A stretch of 37,890 bases of DNA from Bacteroidales bacterium (GCA_016934395.1 JAFGSZ010000037.1:1-37890); one strand, 5' to 3'; numbered from the stretch's first letter, positions 8,903-18,123 are shown. Notes: generated by a model not told the origin, from the letters alone. Made by a program: numbers and translations.

Positions 8903-8932
8903 AGGAGCTGTTAATTGTAACAGCTCCTTTTT
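8903..8932. terminator. Bidirectional intrinsic terminator between gpmI and the lapA-like gene
   Basis: A perfect 11-bp stem (AGGAGCTGTTA at 8903-8913 with TAACAGCTCCT at 8918-8928) and a 4-base loop are followed by five Ts on the plus strand; the minus-strand side runs into CTTTTGCTTTAT. It lies between convergent genes and can serve both. Confidence 0.9.
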
Positions 8933-8947
8933 ATATATAACAGAGGG

Positions 8948-9199
8948 TTAGGCATCCTTTTTTATATCTCCTGTTTTTTCTTTTAGCTCTTCAATAATCC
9001 TTTTTTTCTTAATGATTGAAGGTATAGAAAATAAAATGCCCAGTATTGCCCCTAAGAAAAGTACCAGTATAACCAAAAGGGCCACAGATGGGTTAATATC
9101 CCAGAAACCCAATTTAATGGGAACCGGGGCAGAATTCTGAAGCGCGAAAACAATGACAAGAATTGCCAGTAAAAGACCCGTTATTAATGAACGTTGCAT
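8948..9199 (-). CDS. LapA/DUF1049-family small membrane protein
   Basis: An 83-residue inner-membrane protein with two hydrophobic segments (about 5-22 and 38-60) separated by the loop NSAPVPIKLGFWDINPSVA, and a basic, coiled C-terminal tail (KKKRIIEELKEKTGDIKK). The FALQNSAPVPIKLGFW pattern is typical of the lipopolysaccharide-assembly-protein-A domain family; in enterobacteria LapA helps control LPS synthesis, but for Bacteroidota members the role is not established. It lies 10 bases downstream of apt and is probably co-transcribed with it. Confidence 0.85.
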   Translation of the reverse strand: MQRSLITGLLLAILVIVFALQNSAPVPIKLGFWDINPSVALLVILVLFLGAILGILFSIPSIIKKKRIIEELKEKTGDIKKDA

Positions 9200-9209
9200 A
9201 GTGTTTTTA

Positions 9210-9743
9210 TTAAAAATGAATTAAACTATATTTTGGATACGGTTCAAGTTTCTTCTTTCCCTGTAAAAAATCAAGTTCAATAATATAACCTAAAAATATT
9301 TTTGAAATTCCGAATTTTCGAATCAATTCAATCACAGCCAGGGAAGTTCCACCAGTTGCCAGCAGATCATCGTGTATCATAACTATATCGTTCTGTTTAA
9401 GGGCATCTTTATGAATTTCTAAAATCCCTTCCCCATATTCAAGTGAATAATTTACCGAATACGTTTCTGAGGGTAGTTTCCCTGGTTTACGAACAGGAAT
9501 AAATCCTGCATTTAATCTTGATGCTATAGCCCCACCTGCAATAAATCCACGCGATTCAATTGCAACTACCTTTGTAATGCCTTTATTTTTATAATATTCA
9601 ACAATATTATCGACTATATAATTAAAAATATCCGGATCTTTTATTGCAGTTGTAATATCTTTAAACTGAATTCCCGGCTTCGGAAAATCAGGAATGGTAC
9701 GAATCGAATCTTCGAGATCTTTTTGAGTAATAACAGGATGCAT
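9210..9743 (-). CDS. apt: Adenine phosphoribosyltransferase
   Basis: A 177-residue cytoplasmic purine-salvage enzyme that makes AMP from adenine and PRPP. Visible signatures are the N-terminal IPDFPKPGIQFKDITT, the ESRGFIAGGAIA segment (63-75), RKPGKLP with the flexible loop SETYSVNYSLEYG (92-104), and the PRPP-binding motif VMIHDDLLATGGTS (121-134). Length matches the family. The lapA-like gene follows 10 bases downstream. The upstream 120 bases contain no TAnnTTTG box, so the promoter is unknown. Confidence 0.97.
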   Translation of the reverse strand: MHPVITQKDLEDSIRTIPDFPKPGIQFKDITTAIKDPDIFNYIVDNIVEYYKNKGITKVVAIESRGFIAGGAIASRLNAGFIPVRKPGKLPSETYSVNYSLEYGEGILEIHKDALKQNDIVMIHDDLLATGGTSLAVIELIRKFGISKIFLGYIIELDFLQGKKKLEPYPKYSLIHF

Positions 9744-9866
9744 AGGCTATCTGAATTAATAGTAAATCTAATATTTTTTAATGATAGAAGAAATAGTTTA
9801 TTAAAATTTCCTGAAGCTTACAAATGCAAGTTCTAAAATAATTTGTATACCTGCAATATTATCCTT

Positions 9867-10640
9867 TTACAATGTAGCTTTCACCAAACCACCGTCGATC
9901 AGATAGGTTTGTCCGGTAACATATGCAGACATTGGCGATAAGAGCCATAAAGCCAAAGAAGCAAATTTATCGGTTTCTCCCATGGCATTCATGGGGATAT
10001 TTTTGGTAATATTTGCCATGGCCTCATGATATTTTTTACCTGTGTTTTCCATCTTTTTGGCTATAAGCCTTTCCACTGCAGGAGTCAAATGATACCCGGG
10101 TGCCAGAATATTAAACGTGATGTTTTTGTCCGGAATTTCCTGTGAAAGTGTTTTTACCATACCTACAACAGATAACCGTAACGATGTACTAAGGATTAAA
10201 TTTTCAATGGGCTGTTTTACTGAAGCGCTTTCAATGAATAGTACTCTTCCATACCCTTGTGAAATAAAATTGGGCAACAGCTTCTGTATTAATTCCACTT
10301 TCCACCTCAGAAGCTGATGGTAGGCATTATCCCAGTCTTCGAGACTGGTCTCAATAAATGTTTTTGCCGGCGGACCTCCGGCATTTACCAGAATTCCCTC
10401 GATATGGCGATTTTTAATTTTCTCTGAAAGCCGGTCTATGGTTTTACTGCTGGTAATGTCTCCGGGAAATACATCAACAACACCGGGATATTTTTCTTTT
10501 AGCACCAAAAGATTTGATTCATTTCTTGCTATAGCCAAAATTTCAGCACCTTCTTCAATCAAGCGTTCAGCAACCGCATTACCAAATCCACTGGTAGCAC
10601 CGCATACAATAAATAATTTATTTTTCATTTGCAGGTCCAT
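9867..10640 (-). CDS. Short-chain dehydrogenase/reductase with non-canonical active site
   Basis: A 257-residue Rossmann-fold protein. The cofactor-binding motif GATSGFG is at 14-20, NAG at 86-88 (ILVNAGG), and the C-terminal YLIDGG at 246-251, all classical for SDR enzymes. The active-site serine region is present (FIESAS, S138/S140), but where YxxxK is expected the sequence reads LSTSLRLSVVGM: Leu150 and Leu154 stand in for Tyr and Lys. A subgroup of SDR homologues with LSxxLR at this place exists, so this is likely a natural divergent clade, not a sequencing error. Dehydrogenase activity is doubtful; the substrate is unknown. The start MDLQMKNK resembles the usual SDR N-terminus. A terminator separates it from the RND operon upstream. 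Confidence 0.85.
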   Translation of the reverse strand: MDLQMKNKLFIVCGATSGFGNAVAERLIEEGAEILAIARNESNLLVLKEKYPGVVDVFPGDITSSKTIDRLSEKIKNRHIEGILVNAGGPPAKTFIETSLEDWDNAYHQLLRWKVELIQKLLPNFISQGYGRVLFIESASVKQPIENLILSTSLRLSVVGMVKTLSQEIPDKNITFNILAPGYHLTPAVERLIAKKMENTGKKYHEAMANITKNIPMNAMGETDKFASLALWLLSPMSAYVTGQTYLIDGGLVKATL

Positions 10641-10720
10641 AGTCTGTAAAATTAATTATTGTGTAACTTTTTCAATTTAAAAATACAAGATTCTGATCAA
10701 CATGAATTGTTTTACAGAAC

Positions 10721-10754
10721 AAAAAAAAATGAGGATTGTTAAATCCTCATTTTT
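10721..10754. terminator. Intrinsic terminator after the RND efflux operon
   Basis: A perfect 9-bp stem (ATGAGGATT at 10729-10737 with AATCCTCAT at 10742-10750) with a 4-base loop is flanked by eight As on the left, giving a U-tract on the minus strand, and by Ts on the right. It lies 18 bases beyond the pump's stop codon and isolates the SDR gene. Confidence 0.9.
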
Positions 10755-10771
10755 AAAATCTCTGAAAAATT

Positions 10772-13700
10772 TTATTGCTCCAGTTCAAGAAATTCAGCCT
10801 TTCGGTTTTTAAAGATGTTCATCAATGACATCCACTTTTTCTGAAGAATTGTTGTAATTCTATACATTACCGGAACAATTATTAATGTTAAAAACGTTGA
10901 AAACGTTAGACCAAAGATTACTGTCCACGACATAGGGCTCCACATGTCGGCCATTATACCTCCGAAATAAATATTGGGATTATAACTTGTCAATAGTCCT
11001 TCAAAATCAAAATTTAATCCAACTGCCATCGGCACAAGACCTAAAATGGTAGTAATTGCAGTTAGTAATACAGGTCTTAACCTGGTTTTTCCTGCTTCAA
11101 TAATACAATCTGTTGCTACACTTATCGGAAGAAATTTATCTTCGGCATAGCCCAGTTCTTTCCGTTTACGTTTTTTTAACAGTTCAATATAATCCACAAG
11201 CACAATGGCATTGTTTACCACAATTCCTGCCAGTGAAATAATACCGATCCCTGTCATAACAATTATAAAATCCATTCGAAAAGTGGCGAGGCCGCCAAAA
11301 ACACCAATTGTACTGAATAATACACTTATAATAATAATTGCAGGTCGTATAACCGAGTTAAATTGTGTAACAAGTATCAGCATAATTAAAGCTACTGCTA
11401 TCAGCAGGGCATTCATAAGGAAATCCGAGGATTCCTGTTGTTCCTGCTGTTCACCGGTAAACTCGAATTTATATCCGGTTGGCATTTCAAATCCTTCCAT
11501 TAATGTCATCAGTTGCTGGTTCACACTGTTTGGATTATATCCTTCGATTACATTTGAATATAATGTTATTACACGGTCAAGGTCTTTTCTTCGCACCGAA
11601 CTAAAGGTAGTGGCATATTCAAAATCGGCAACGGCTGAAATTGGAATATGTACAGGAGCATCATCACCATATACGGTAACTTTTAAATTCTCAAGAGCAG
11701 CAAGATTATACCGGTATTCATCTTTTAATCTTACCTGAATGGGATAATCGTCTTCACCCACCTTAAAATCCGATACATTTTCTCCAAAGAGGGCTGTGCG
11801 AAGAGCAAAAGCAATCTGCTGGGTATTTAATCCGAAACGTTGTGCTTTATCTCTATCGATATGGACCAGCAATTCAGGATTTTGCGGATTAATATTCATT
11901 TTTAATCCTTCAATGCCTTCAATTCCAGATTGATCGATGTATGTTTTAATCGTATCAGCAAGATAGACCAGCTGATCAAAATCCCTACCAATTATTTCCA
12001 GGTTTACTGGTTTTCCGGTTGGCGGGCCACCCTCATCTTTTGAAAGTTCAATTTCAACTCCCGGGTACCTGTCGAGAATAAAATCGCTGAACTTTCTCAT
12101 TATGTCCGATGTATTATTCTTTTTCCCTAAAAATTCATAATCGATAAATGTAAGTGTAATAAGGGCTTTATTTGGCTGATTCCCCGGACTAAAATCCATA
12201 GGATCCCCCTTACCCACTGTACTCAGAATTGATTCCACAATGGCACTGTCCTGATCATTTTTATAAGGTGCAAAAAAGTCTGTAATGTCCCCTTCCATTT
12301 GTTTCACAAACTCATTGGTACCAGTTATATCAGTACCAACAGGCAGTTCGCATACCAGATTGATATAACTCGGATCACTATCCGGAAATAAAAGTACATC
12401 CGGCATCCGGAAAGAAAAGAAGATCAGGGTAAAAATGAGTAATAAAAAAGTACCGGCAAAGAAAATTATCAGGTTCCTTCCTCTTAAGGCATAACGTAGT
12501 GTTTTTGTATACACATTTTCCAGCCGTACCAGGAAGATATTCTGAAACCAGGCTTCCATTTTATAAAACACTACCTGGTTTAAAATTCCCAGGATCCCGA
12601 AAAAAATAAGCAAGTTCGGAAACACACGCCATCCCGGAATAAGTAAAAGAAATCCGAAGATGGTCATCGATGAGGCTATAATAATGGCTATCTTTCTTTG
12701 CTTGCCGTTTTTTCCATTGTTTTCTTTTTTCACCTTAATATATGAAGACGCTACCACCGGAATAATTACCAGAGCAACAAACAACGACGAAGAAAGTACA
12801 ATTATTAAAGTAATGGGCATATATTTCATAAACTCTCCCATAATTCCTTCCCATAATACCAGCGGGAAAAAAGCAGCCAGGGTAGTCAGGGTAGAGGCAA
12901 TAATCGGTACAGCAATTTCGCCCACAGCCTGCCGGGCAGCTTCCCATGGTTTATATCCCTTATCCACAAACCGGTATATATTTTCTACAACCACAATAGC
13001 ATTATCAACCAGCATTCCCAGTGCCAATATCAGTGAAAACAAAACAATCATATTGATGCGGAAATCAATAATACCGATCACTACAAACGATATCAGCATG
13101 GATAAAGGAATGGCCAGCCCAACGAACAGGGCATTTCGTGTTCCCAGAAAAAAGAAAAGCACAAGCACAACCAAGATTACACCCATAAACATACTGTTTT
13201 CAAGGTTTGCCAGCTGCATTTCCACCATCTCACTCTGATCATTGGTAATCGTAATATTAAGATCTTCAGGCAACATATGGTTTGCCTTGGAGGCATCTAA
13301 AACTTTGTAAATGTTTTTTGTTGTGCTTAACAGGTTTTCTCCGCTTTTTTTAACAATTTGAATGGATACTACCGGTTCCCGGTTAAGCCTGGCAAAACTT
13401 TTAGGTTCTTCATAACCGTCAATTACATCCGCAATATCTCTCAGGTATACAATTTTATCCTCATCACGTTTTACAATAAGGTTCTCCAGTTCTTCAACAG
13501 TTTCCAATTCGCCAACAGTACGTAAAGTTCTGCGGGTCTTTCCCAATAATATTTCACCTCCCGAAACTGAAATGTTTTCGGCTTTAATAGCATTGCTGAT
13601 ATCGAAAAATGTCAGGTCGTATGCTTCGAGTTTAACCAGGTCAACATTTACTTTTATTTCCCGTTCATTTACACCTTCAATATATACTTTGGAAACCTCT

Positions 13701-14245
13701 CCGATTTCTTCAAGCTCATCCTGGAGGTATTCTGCATATTTTCTTAATTCCTCAACACTATACTTTCCGGAAAGATTAATATTAAGTATAGGGAATTCCG
13801 TAAAATCAATATCAAATACTGTAGGCCCCACAACTTCATTCCCGGTGGGCAATTCACTTTGTGCATTATCCACAGCATCTTTCACTCTGCGCAATGCATC
13901 TTCCAGATCAACAGTTGTGTTAAACTCCACAAAAATCATGGAAGCATCCTGAGCAGATATGGAAGAAACTTCTTTTAATCCCCGCACTGTTTCAATTTCT
14001 TTTTCAAGCGGACGGGTAATCAGGTTTTCAATATCTTCGGGAGATGTACCAAAATATACAGTCTGCACCATTATTTGAGGCCAGGTGATTTCAGGAAAAA
14101 GCTCTTTAGGTAATTTTTGATATGAATAAATACCAAAAACAATTAAAAGAAGGGTTAATAAATAAACTGTGTTTTTATTTTTTAAGGCAAGCGTTGTTAG
14201 CTTAAATTCTCTTATTACCTTATCCGAAAGTTCTTTCGCACTCAT
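10772..14245 (-). CDS. RND-family efflux pump, inner-membrane permease
   Basis: About 1157 residues, the proton-driven pump of a tripartite exporter (AcrB/HAE1-like). The first membrane helix is followed by the conserved ELFPEI-WPQIMVQT and the porter segments PLEKEIETVRGLKEVSS. Helix 4 shows GMLVDNAIVVVENIYR with the proton-relay Asp, and the second half repeats this as GIVVNNAIVLVDYIELLKKR. Two large periplasmic domains follow helices 1 and 7. The frame can be extended to a TTG directly after the adaptor's stop, but the ATG at 14245 (MSAKELSDKV) is the more likely start, 21 bases after that stop. It is the last gene of the TolC-adaptor-pump operon. The substrate (drug, dye, detergent or metal) cannot be told from sequence. 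Confidence 0.96.
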   Translation of the reverse strand: MSAKELSDKVIREFKLTTLALKNKNTVYLLTLLLIVFGIYSYQKLPKELFPEITWPQIMVQTVYFGTSPEDIENLITRPLEKEIETVRGLKEVSSISAQDASMIFVEFNTTVDLEDALRRVKDAVDNAQSELPTGNEVVGPTVFDIDFTEFPILNINLSGKYSVEELRKYAEYLQDELEEIGEVSKVYIEGVNEREIKVNVDLVKLEAYDLTFFDISNAIKAENISVSGGEILLGKTRRTLRTVGELETVEELENLIVKRDEDKIVYLRDIADVIDGYEEPKSFARLNREPVVSIQIVKKSGENLLSTTKNIYKVLDASKANHMLPEDLNITITNDQSEMVEMQLANLENSMFMGVILVVLVLFFFLGTRNALFVGLAIPLSMLISFVVIGIIDFRINMIVLFSLILALGMLVDNAIVVVENIYRFVDKGYKPWEAARQAVGEIAVPIIASTLTTLAAFFPLVLWEGIMGEFMKYMPITLIIVLSSSLFVALVIIPVVASSYIKVKKENNGKNGKQRKIAIIIASSMTIFGFLLLIPGWRVFPNLLIFFGILGILNQVVFYKMEAWFQNIFLVRLENVYTKTLRYALRGRNLIIFFAGTFLLLIFTLIFFSFRMPDVLLFPDSDPSYINLVCELPVGTDITGTNEFVKQMEGDITDFFAPYKNDQDSAIVESILSTVGKGDPMDFSPGNQPNKALITLTFIDYEFLGKKNNTSDIMRKFSDFILDRYPGVEIELSKDEGGPPTGKPVNLEIIGRDFDQLVYLADTIKTYIDQSGIEGIEGLKMNINPQNPELLVHIDRDKAQRFGLNTQQIAFALRTALFGENVSDFKVGEDDYPIQVRLKDEYRYNLAALENLKVTVYGDDAPVHIPISAVADFEYATTFSSVRRKDLDRVITLYSNVIEGYNPNSVNQQLMTLMEGFEMPTGYKFEFTGEQQEQQESSDFLMNALLIAVALIMLILVTQFNSVIRPAIIIISVLFSTIGVFGGLATFRMDFIIVMTGIGIISLAGIVVNNAIVLVDYIELLKKRKRKELGYAEDKFLPISVATDCIIEAGKTRLRPVLLTAITTILGLVPMAVGLNFDFEGLLTSYNPNIYFGGIMADMWSPMSWTVIFGLTFSTFLTLIIVPVMYRITTILQKKWMSLMNIFKNRKAEFLELEQ

Positions 14246-14266
14246 AAAAATTTGTTTTAAAGTCAA

Positions 14267-15382
14267 TTAATTTCTTATGTCTACTTCTACACCCGAACTC
14301 ACAAGATGATATCCTTTTACAATAACCCTATCTCCTTTATTTAGTCCATTAACAATCAGGGATTGGTCATCTGCAGTTAGTGTAGGTTTTACATAGCGTT
14401 TTTCCACAATGGTTTTACCATCTTTAGATACAGCCACATACACATAATCTCCCGTAATATCCTTTTTAATTACCAGTGATGGAATTACTATAGCATCCAA
14501 AGCAGAGAAATCGTTTATCTGAATGGTTGAAACCATATTTGGTTTAATTTTTTCACCCCTGTTATTAATATTAAGTTCAATCTGAAATGTACGGCTACTT
14601 TTATCAATCACTTTCGAAACCTGAACAATTGGGGTTTCAATTTCCAAATCCGGTAAGGAGGAAAATGAAAGATCAACCGGTTGTCCTTTACTGATTTTGC
14701 CCAGATAATTTTCAGAAACATCGGCTTTTATTATCAGGCGGTTCAGATTTACTACTTCCACAAGTGGCATCATAGGACTGGCATATTCCCCCTGTTTTAG
14801 AAATACTTTATTCACATATCCGTCAAACGGGGCAGATATTAACGACATTTTTTTCTGGGCAAGCTGTGATTCTAATTGAGCTTCAAGTGACTCTTTCTGA
14901 CTTTTTGCCTGCAGATATTGAATTTCTGATCCAATATTCTGATCCCATAATGATTTTTGTTTTTCAAATGTTTTTTTAACAAGATCCAGTGAACTTTCCA
15001 AACCTTTTATACTGTTTTCTATAGCGTCTGTATTTAGTGAAATTAATAGTTGCCCTTTAGCAACACGCTGTCCTTCTTCTACATGGATTTTTCTTATTTG
15101 TCCGTTCATTTCAGGATTTATAAGCGCATAATTTTCAGCTTCCACATTACCATAAACAATAATATGGTGATCGAACTGCTCGCCTTTTATTTCTTTAATC
15201 TCCACCGGAACACTTCTTTTTACAGATGTTGTATCAGAAAGTGTTTTTTCCATATCTATAATTTGTTGTTCAATTTTGGCGATTTGCTCTTTCTTCATTA
15301 TAATTTTTTTCTTTATAGCATCATCGCTAGTGCTGCACGCAAAAAACAATAGTATCGGTAAAATTTTTATTAATGTTTTCAT
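14267..15382 (-). CDS. RND efflux periplasmic adaptor (membrane fusion protein), lipoprotein
   Basis: A 371-residue adaptor linking the pump to the outer-membrane channel. It has a lipoprotein signal with Cys16 (LLFFACSTS), then a short coiled coil. The barrel-sandwich half-motif MNGQIRKIHVEEGQRVAKGQLL lies near 90-115, a helical hairpin rich in Gln, Lys and Glu spans about 120-180, and the second half SAPFDGYVNKVFLKQGEYASPMMPL follows, typical of lipoyl-like HlyD domains. A beta-barrel domain and membrane-proximal domain complete it. It ends 21 bases before the pump start and begins 66 bases after the TolC gene. Confidence 0.95.
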   Translation of the reverse strand: MKTLIKILPILLFFACSTSDDAIKKKIIMKKEQIAKIEQQIIDMEKTLSDTTSVKRSVPVEIKEIKGEQFDHHIIVYGNVEAENYALINPEMNGQIRKIHVEEGQRVAKGQLLISLNTDAIENSIKGLESSLDLVKKTFEKQKSLWDQNIGSEIQYLQAKSQKESLEAQLESQLAQKKMSLISAPFDGYVNKVFLKQGEYASPMMPLVEVVNLNRLIIKADVSENYLGKISKGQPVDLSFSSLPDLEIETPIVQVSKVIDKSSRTFQIELNINNRGEKIKPNMVSTIQINDFSALDAIVIPSLVIKKDITGDYVYVAVSKDGKTIVEKRYVKPTLTADDQSLIVNGLNKGDRVIVKGYHLVSSGVEVDIRN

Positions 15383-15448
15383 ATGTCTTTTTTTTGTTTT
15401 TTTTTACTGGTTTCAGGAAATCGCGAAACTATAATTAATTTGATTTTT

Positions 15449-16834
15449 TTAGAGTTTACTATATGCTTTATCAAGTTCTACTTTATTGTTTAATAATTCC
15501 AGGATGGCCTGCGAATAACTAAGCTGGGCTTCAATGAGCTGATTATTGGCCAACGTAAGATCCATGCTGCTTACCATTCCTTCCTTAAATTTTATGGAAG
15601 TATTTTTAAAAATCCGCTCCGACAATTCATAATTGGCTTTTTCATTATTGAATTTTTCAAGGGCATTCTGATAGTCAAATCGGGCTTGCATAGCTTCCAT
15701 GGTCAGTCGTTCTGCTTCCTGTGTTTTTTGTAACTGCGATTTTTCTAATTCAATACGGGCCTGTCCAACTTTAGCGCTTTTTGATCCGCTGGAAAAGATA
15801 GGAACACTCATACTAACTCCAATCATATGCCTCATGGTAAAATCAAAATCGGCTTTTTTAAATTTATCTTCATACTTATAGAATCCTGACAGAGATGGCA
15901 AATATGTTGACTTTTCCCTCTTTAAACTTAAAAGATTTAGTTCTTCCTGAGTATTCAGAAGTTTAAAATCAATATGATCATTCAGGTTAAAATCAGGAAG
16001 ATTGTTTAATCCAAGTATATTTATGTCTACCAGCTGATTTAAATTATCCGTTAATTCTAACCCGGCATCAATAGATAATCCAAGCTGGTATTTTAACATC
16101 TTAACCATAAACTCGAATTGCCGTTCTACTGATTTTAGCTGATTATCCAAACGTTTTACACTGATTTCAATCTGATCAGCTTCTGTAGATTCAATCATCC
16201 CCTGGCCGGCAATTTTCCGGGTTTCTTCATATACCGCTTCCAGATTACTCACTGCTTCAGACAATAATTTTTTATTTTCATCCAGCACCAGAATAGTATA
16301 GTAAGAATTGGCTACAAGCTGTTTTAGTTCGATTGTAGCTTTTTCGTATGCTTCTTCCGACAGTTTCAGATAGGTTCGTGAAGCCTGTAAACCCACAATA
16401 TATTCGCCGCTAAAGATTAACTGGGTGAGCATAACATTATAGGATATGTTTTGCTTAACCCCTAATTGAATAATATTATCTGTGTACCCCAGGGCAAGGT
16501 TGTTATGTATATCTTGTCCGGTTACAAAATCAGAGGTTTCCGGTAAAGAATTATCAAGGAATATCGCTCCAAAATTTGCTGTTGGAATTTCCGGAGTATA
16601 TGTATAATCTACGCCCCCATTTACCTGTGGTAATCCAATAGCAGTGGTTTCTTTAATCTTTTTCTTTGCCGCAAGAATATCCATTTTGGCATTTACTGTT
16701 AAATAGAAATTTTCAACTGCTATATTTTGTGCCTGAATTAATGAAAGCCGGCTTACGGAATCTTGTTGTGAAAAACCATTAACAGGTATCAGCATTACAA
16801 GAATCATCAATATATTCTGGTTTAATCTTGCCAT
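15449..16834 (-). CDS. TolC-family outer-membrane efflux channel
   Basis: A 461-residue outer-membrane protein with a Sec signal peptide (MARLNQNILMILVMLIPVNGFSQQ). The rest is the repeated long-helix architecture of TolC proteins: AQNIAVENFYLTVNAKMDILAAKKKIKE early, YTILVLDENKKLLSEAVSNLEAVYEETRKIAGQGMIESTEADQ in the middle, and ARIELEKSQLQKTQEAERLTMEAMQARFDYQNALEKFNNEKANY near the end, with SMDLTLANNQLIEAQLSYSQAILELLNNKVELDKA closing the second repeat. It is the first gene of the efflux operon. No TetR-type regulator is adjacent, unlike many such operons. Confidence 0.94.
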   Translation of the reverse strand: MARLNQNILMILVMLIPVNGFSQQDSVSRLSLIQAQNIAVENFYLTVNAKMDILAAKKKIKETTAIGLPQVNGGVDYTYTPEIPTANFGAIFLDNSLPETSDFVTGQDIHNNLALGYTDNIIQLGVKQNISYNVMLTQLIFSGEYIVGLQASRTYLKLSEEAYEKATIELKQLVANSYYTILVLDENKKLLSEAVSNLEAVYEETRKIAGQGMIESTEADQIEISVKRLDNQLKSVERQFEFMVKMLKYQLGLSIDAGLELTDNLNQLVDINILGLNNLPDFNLNDHIDFKLLNTQEELNLLSLKREKSTYLPSLSGFYKYEDKFKKADFDFTMRHMIGVSMSVPIFSSGSKSAKVGQARIELEKSQLQKTQEAERLTMEAMQARFDYQNALEKFNNEKANYELSERIFKNTSIKFKEGMVSSMDLTLANNQLIEAQLSYSQAILELLNNKVELDKAYSKL

Positions 16835-17339
16835 AATTTATACGTGTTTTTAATCTTTTATTTGCTTTAATTTATACCCTATATTCTATTCACCCGGACA
16901 TAAAACCCACATTGTTCAGTGAAACTTTACCCGGTTACATTTTTAAAAATTACTTGTGACAATTATATAGCACCCGAAATAATCCTCAGCTATACCTTAT
17001 TAAATGAGAATATTCAAATAATAAATATGGTTCTTATAACATATTCCAAAGATAATAGTTTATAAAGGCTCAGAGTTTTAATAATCATAACTAACACAAA
17101 ATTTCAAACGAAAATACTGGCATTATTAACAGCAGAAAAATAATTTTCGGTGAAATGAAGTTTATAATCGGTAAAATCTCTCCCTGAACATTATGAATGA
17201 ATTTTATACTATTCGCCCGGTTTATAAAGGATATCAATTATTAAAGTTCACACTCAGTCTGAAATCTATTAAAACTATAACTTGTTATACGCCTGTAAAA
17301 TTGTTATTAAAAACCTGAATAACCAGTTGCAAAGCTTTT
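16835..17339. other. Divergent intergenic region between efflux operon and SiaC-like gene
   Basis: About 500 AT-rich bases without a credible gene. On the minus strand a -7-like TATCTTTG occurs at 17047-17054, but it is more than 200 bases from the TolC start and has no matching -33 element, so the efflux promoter remains uncertain. No strong hairpin was seen. Confidence 0.35.
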
Positions 17340-17347
17340 TATATTTG
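17340..17347 (+). promoter_or_regulatory. -7 box for the SiaC-like gene
   Basis: TATATTTG is a full TAnnTTTG match 28 bases before the ATG. The -33 element is weak (CTG at about the right distance). A small inverted repeat, TTTGTTT/AAACAAA (17344-17350 and 17357-17363), overlaps the predicted transcription start. Confidence 0.5.
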
Positions 17348-17375
17348 TTTATTTTTAAACAAAAGAAATTCTCAC

Positions 17376-17750
17376 ATGCAAAACTTCTGTATAGAAGGGA
17401 GTAAAAATTCTCCTGAAGTATCAATCAATAGCCTTGAAGGTATTATTGAAATAAAAGGAGTGTCAACCTTTCAGGATCCTATTGATTTTTATCTCGATCT
17501 GGCCAAATGGATATATGCATTTAACATTAAAAAAATTAATACCCGAACCGTTAATATTAAACTTGATAAGGTAAATAACGGATCGGCCAGGTGGATGTTT
17601 TTAATAATTAAACAACTGGAAAAAATTGATCAGCAAACGAATAGTATTAGGATAAACTGGTATTATTCTAAAAATAATTCTCAAATATTTTCGATAGGTC
17701 AAAAATATTGCTCCACTGTAAATCTTCCCTTTACCCTGATTGCTGCCTGA
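17376..17750 (+). CDS. SiaC-family (DUF1987) regulatory protein
   Basis: A 124-residue cytoplasmic protein resembling SiaC, the phosphoprotein that acts as antagonist in a partner-switch with a PP2C phosphatase and a kinase (SiaA/SiaB) in Pseudomonas. Matching segments are SPEVSINSLEGIIEIKGVS at the start, DPIDFYLDLAKWIYAF (34-49), the central strand VNIKLDKVNNGSARWMF, and the end INWYYSKNN-IGQKY-LPF. In family members the central loop reads like YFNTSS and carries the phosphorylated residue; here it is VNNGSA, leaving Ser70 as the only candidate, and the acidic DDEDM-type run is replaced by NNSQIF. So it may be a divergent, perhaps non-phosphorylated member. No kinase or phosphatase partner is adjacent. 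Confidence 0.7.
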   Translation: MQNFCIEGSKNSPEVSINSLEGIIEIKGVSTFQDPIDFYLDLAKWIYAFNIKKINTRTVNIKLDKVNNGSARWMFLIIKQLEKIDQQTNSIRINWYYSKNNSQIFSIGQKYCSTVNLPFTLIAA

Positions 17751-17762
17751 TTTTATTTTGGC

Positions 17763-17785
17763 ACTAATAAAACAGTTTTATTAGT
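17763..17785. terminator. AT-rich palindrome, possible terminator after the SiaC-like gene
   Basis: ACTAATAAAAC at 17763-17773 and GTTTTATTAGT at 17775-17785 form a perfect 11-bp inverted repeat around a single base, 13 bases after the stop codon. It lacks a clear T-run, so it may be a weak terminator or an operator. Confidence 0.45.
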
Positions 17786-17883
17786 AAGGCAGTAATTTTG
17801 TTTATGGATCAAATAACTTATCCCTTCTTTAATGCAGAAAGATTTTCCATAATTCGGAAGTTAATTATCCATATATTATCTAA

Positions 17884-18090
17884 TCAGGAAATTTTTCGAA
17901 TCATAAAATGCCTTTTGAACTCAGGTAATGATAATACAAGAAAGCCACCATCTTCTTTAAAAACATGATAGGTTGGCCCGGATAAACCGGTAGAAGCTAC
18001 ATGTTCAAAGTCGTAAAATTTATCCTTTTCAAACGAAAAAGACTGATTAGCAAGATAACTTTCAATACACTTACATTTTTTTGTATCCAT
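17884..18090 (-). CDS. Small cytoplasmic protein of unknown function
   Basis: A 68-residue protein from the ATG at 18090. A 12-residue extension to 18126 is open, but a TACTTTTG -7 box (18116-18123) overlaps it, which argues for the shorter form. It opens with MDTKKCKCIESYL (a CxC pair), followed by SFSFEKDKFYDFEHV and a G-PTYHVF-EDGGFLVLSLPEFKRHF tail suggestive of a small beta-rich fold. No family was recognised. It is convergent with the SiaC-like gene and divergent from the peroxide operon. Confidence 0.55.
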   Translation of the reverse strand: MDTKKCKCIESYLANQSFSFEKDKFYDFEHVASTGLSGPTYHVFKEDGGFLVLSLPEFKRHFMIRKIS

Positions 18091-18115
18091 ATACAGTGAT
18101 TTTACAAAAACCACA

Positions 18116-18123
18116 CAAAAGTA
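18116..18123 (-). promoter_or_regulatory. -7 box for the small CxC protein
   Basis: On the minus strand this reads TACTTTTG, a match to TAnnTTTG, 25 bases ahead of the chosen ATG at 18090. No good -33 element is visible. Confidence 0.4.

Noticed and set aside
11205-11738. A 177-codon plus-strand frame
   Set aside because: Also antisense to the RND pump, with no recognisable domain or promoter.
12660-13238. A 192-codon plus-strand frame
   Set aside because: It lies wholly inside the RND pump gene on the opposite strand, with low-complexity composition expected of a shadow frame.
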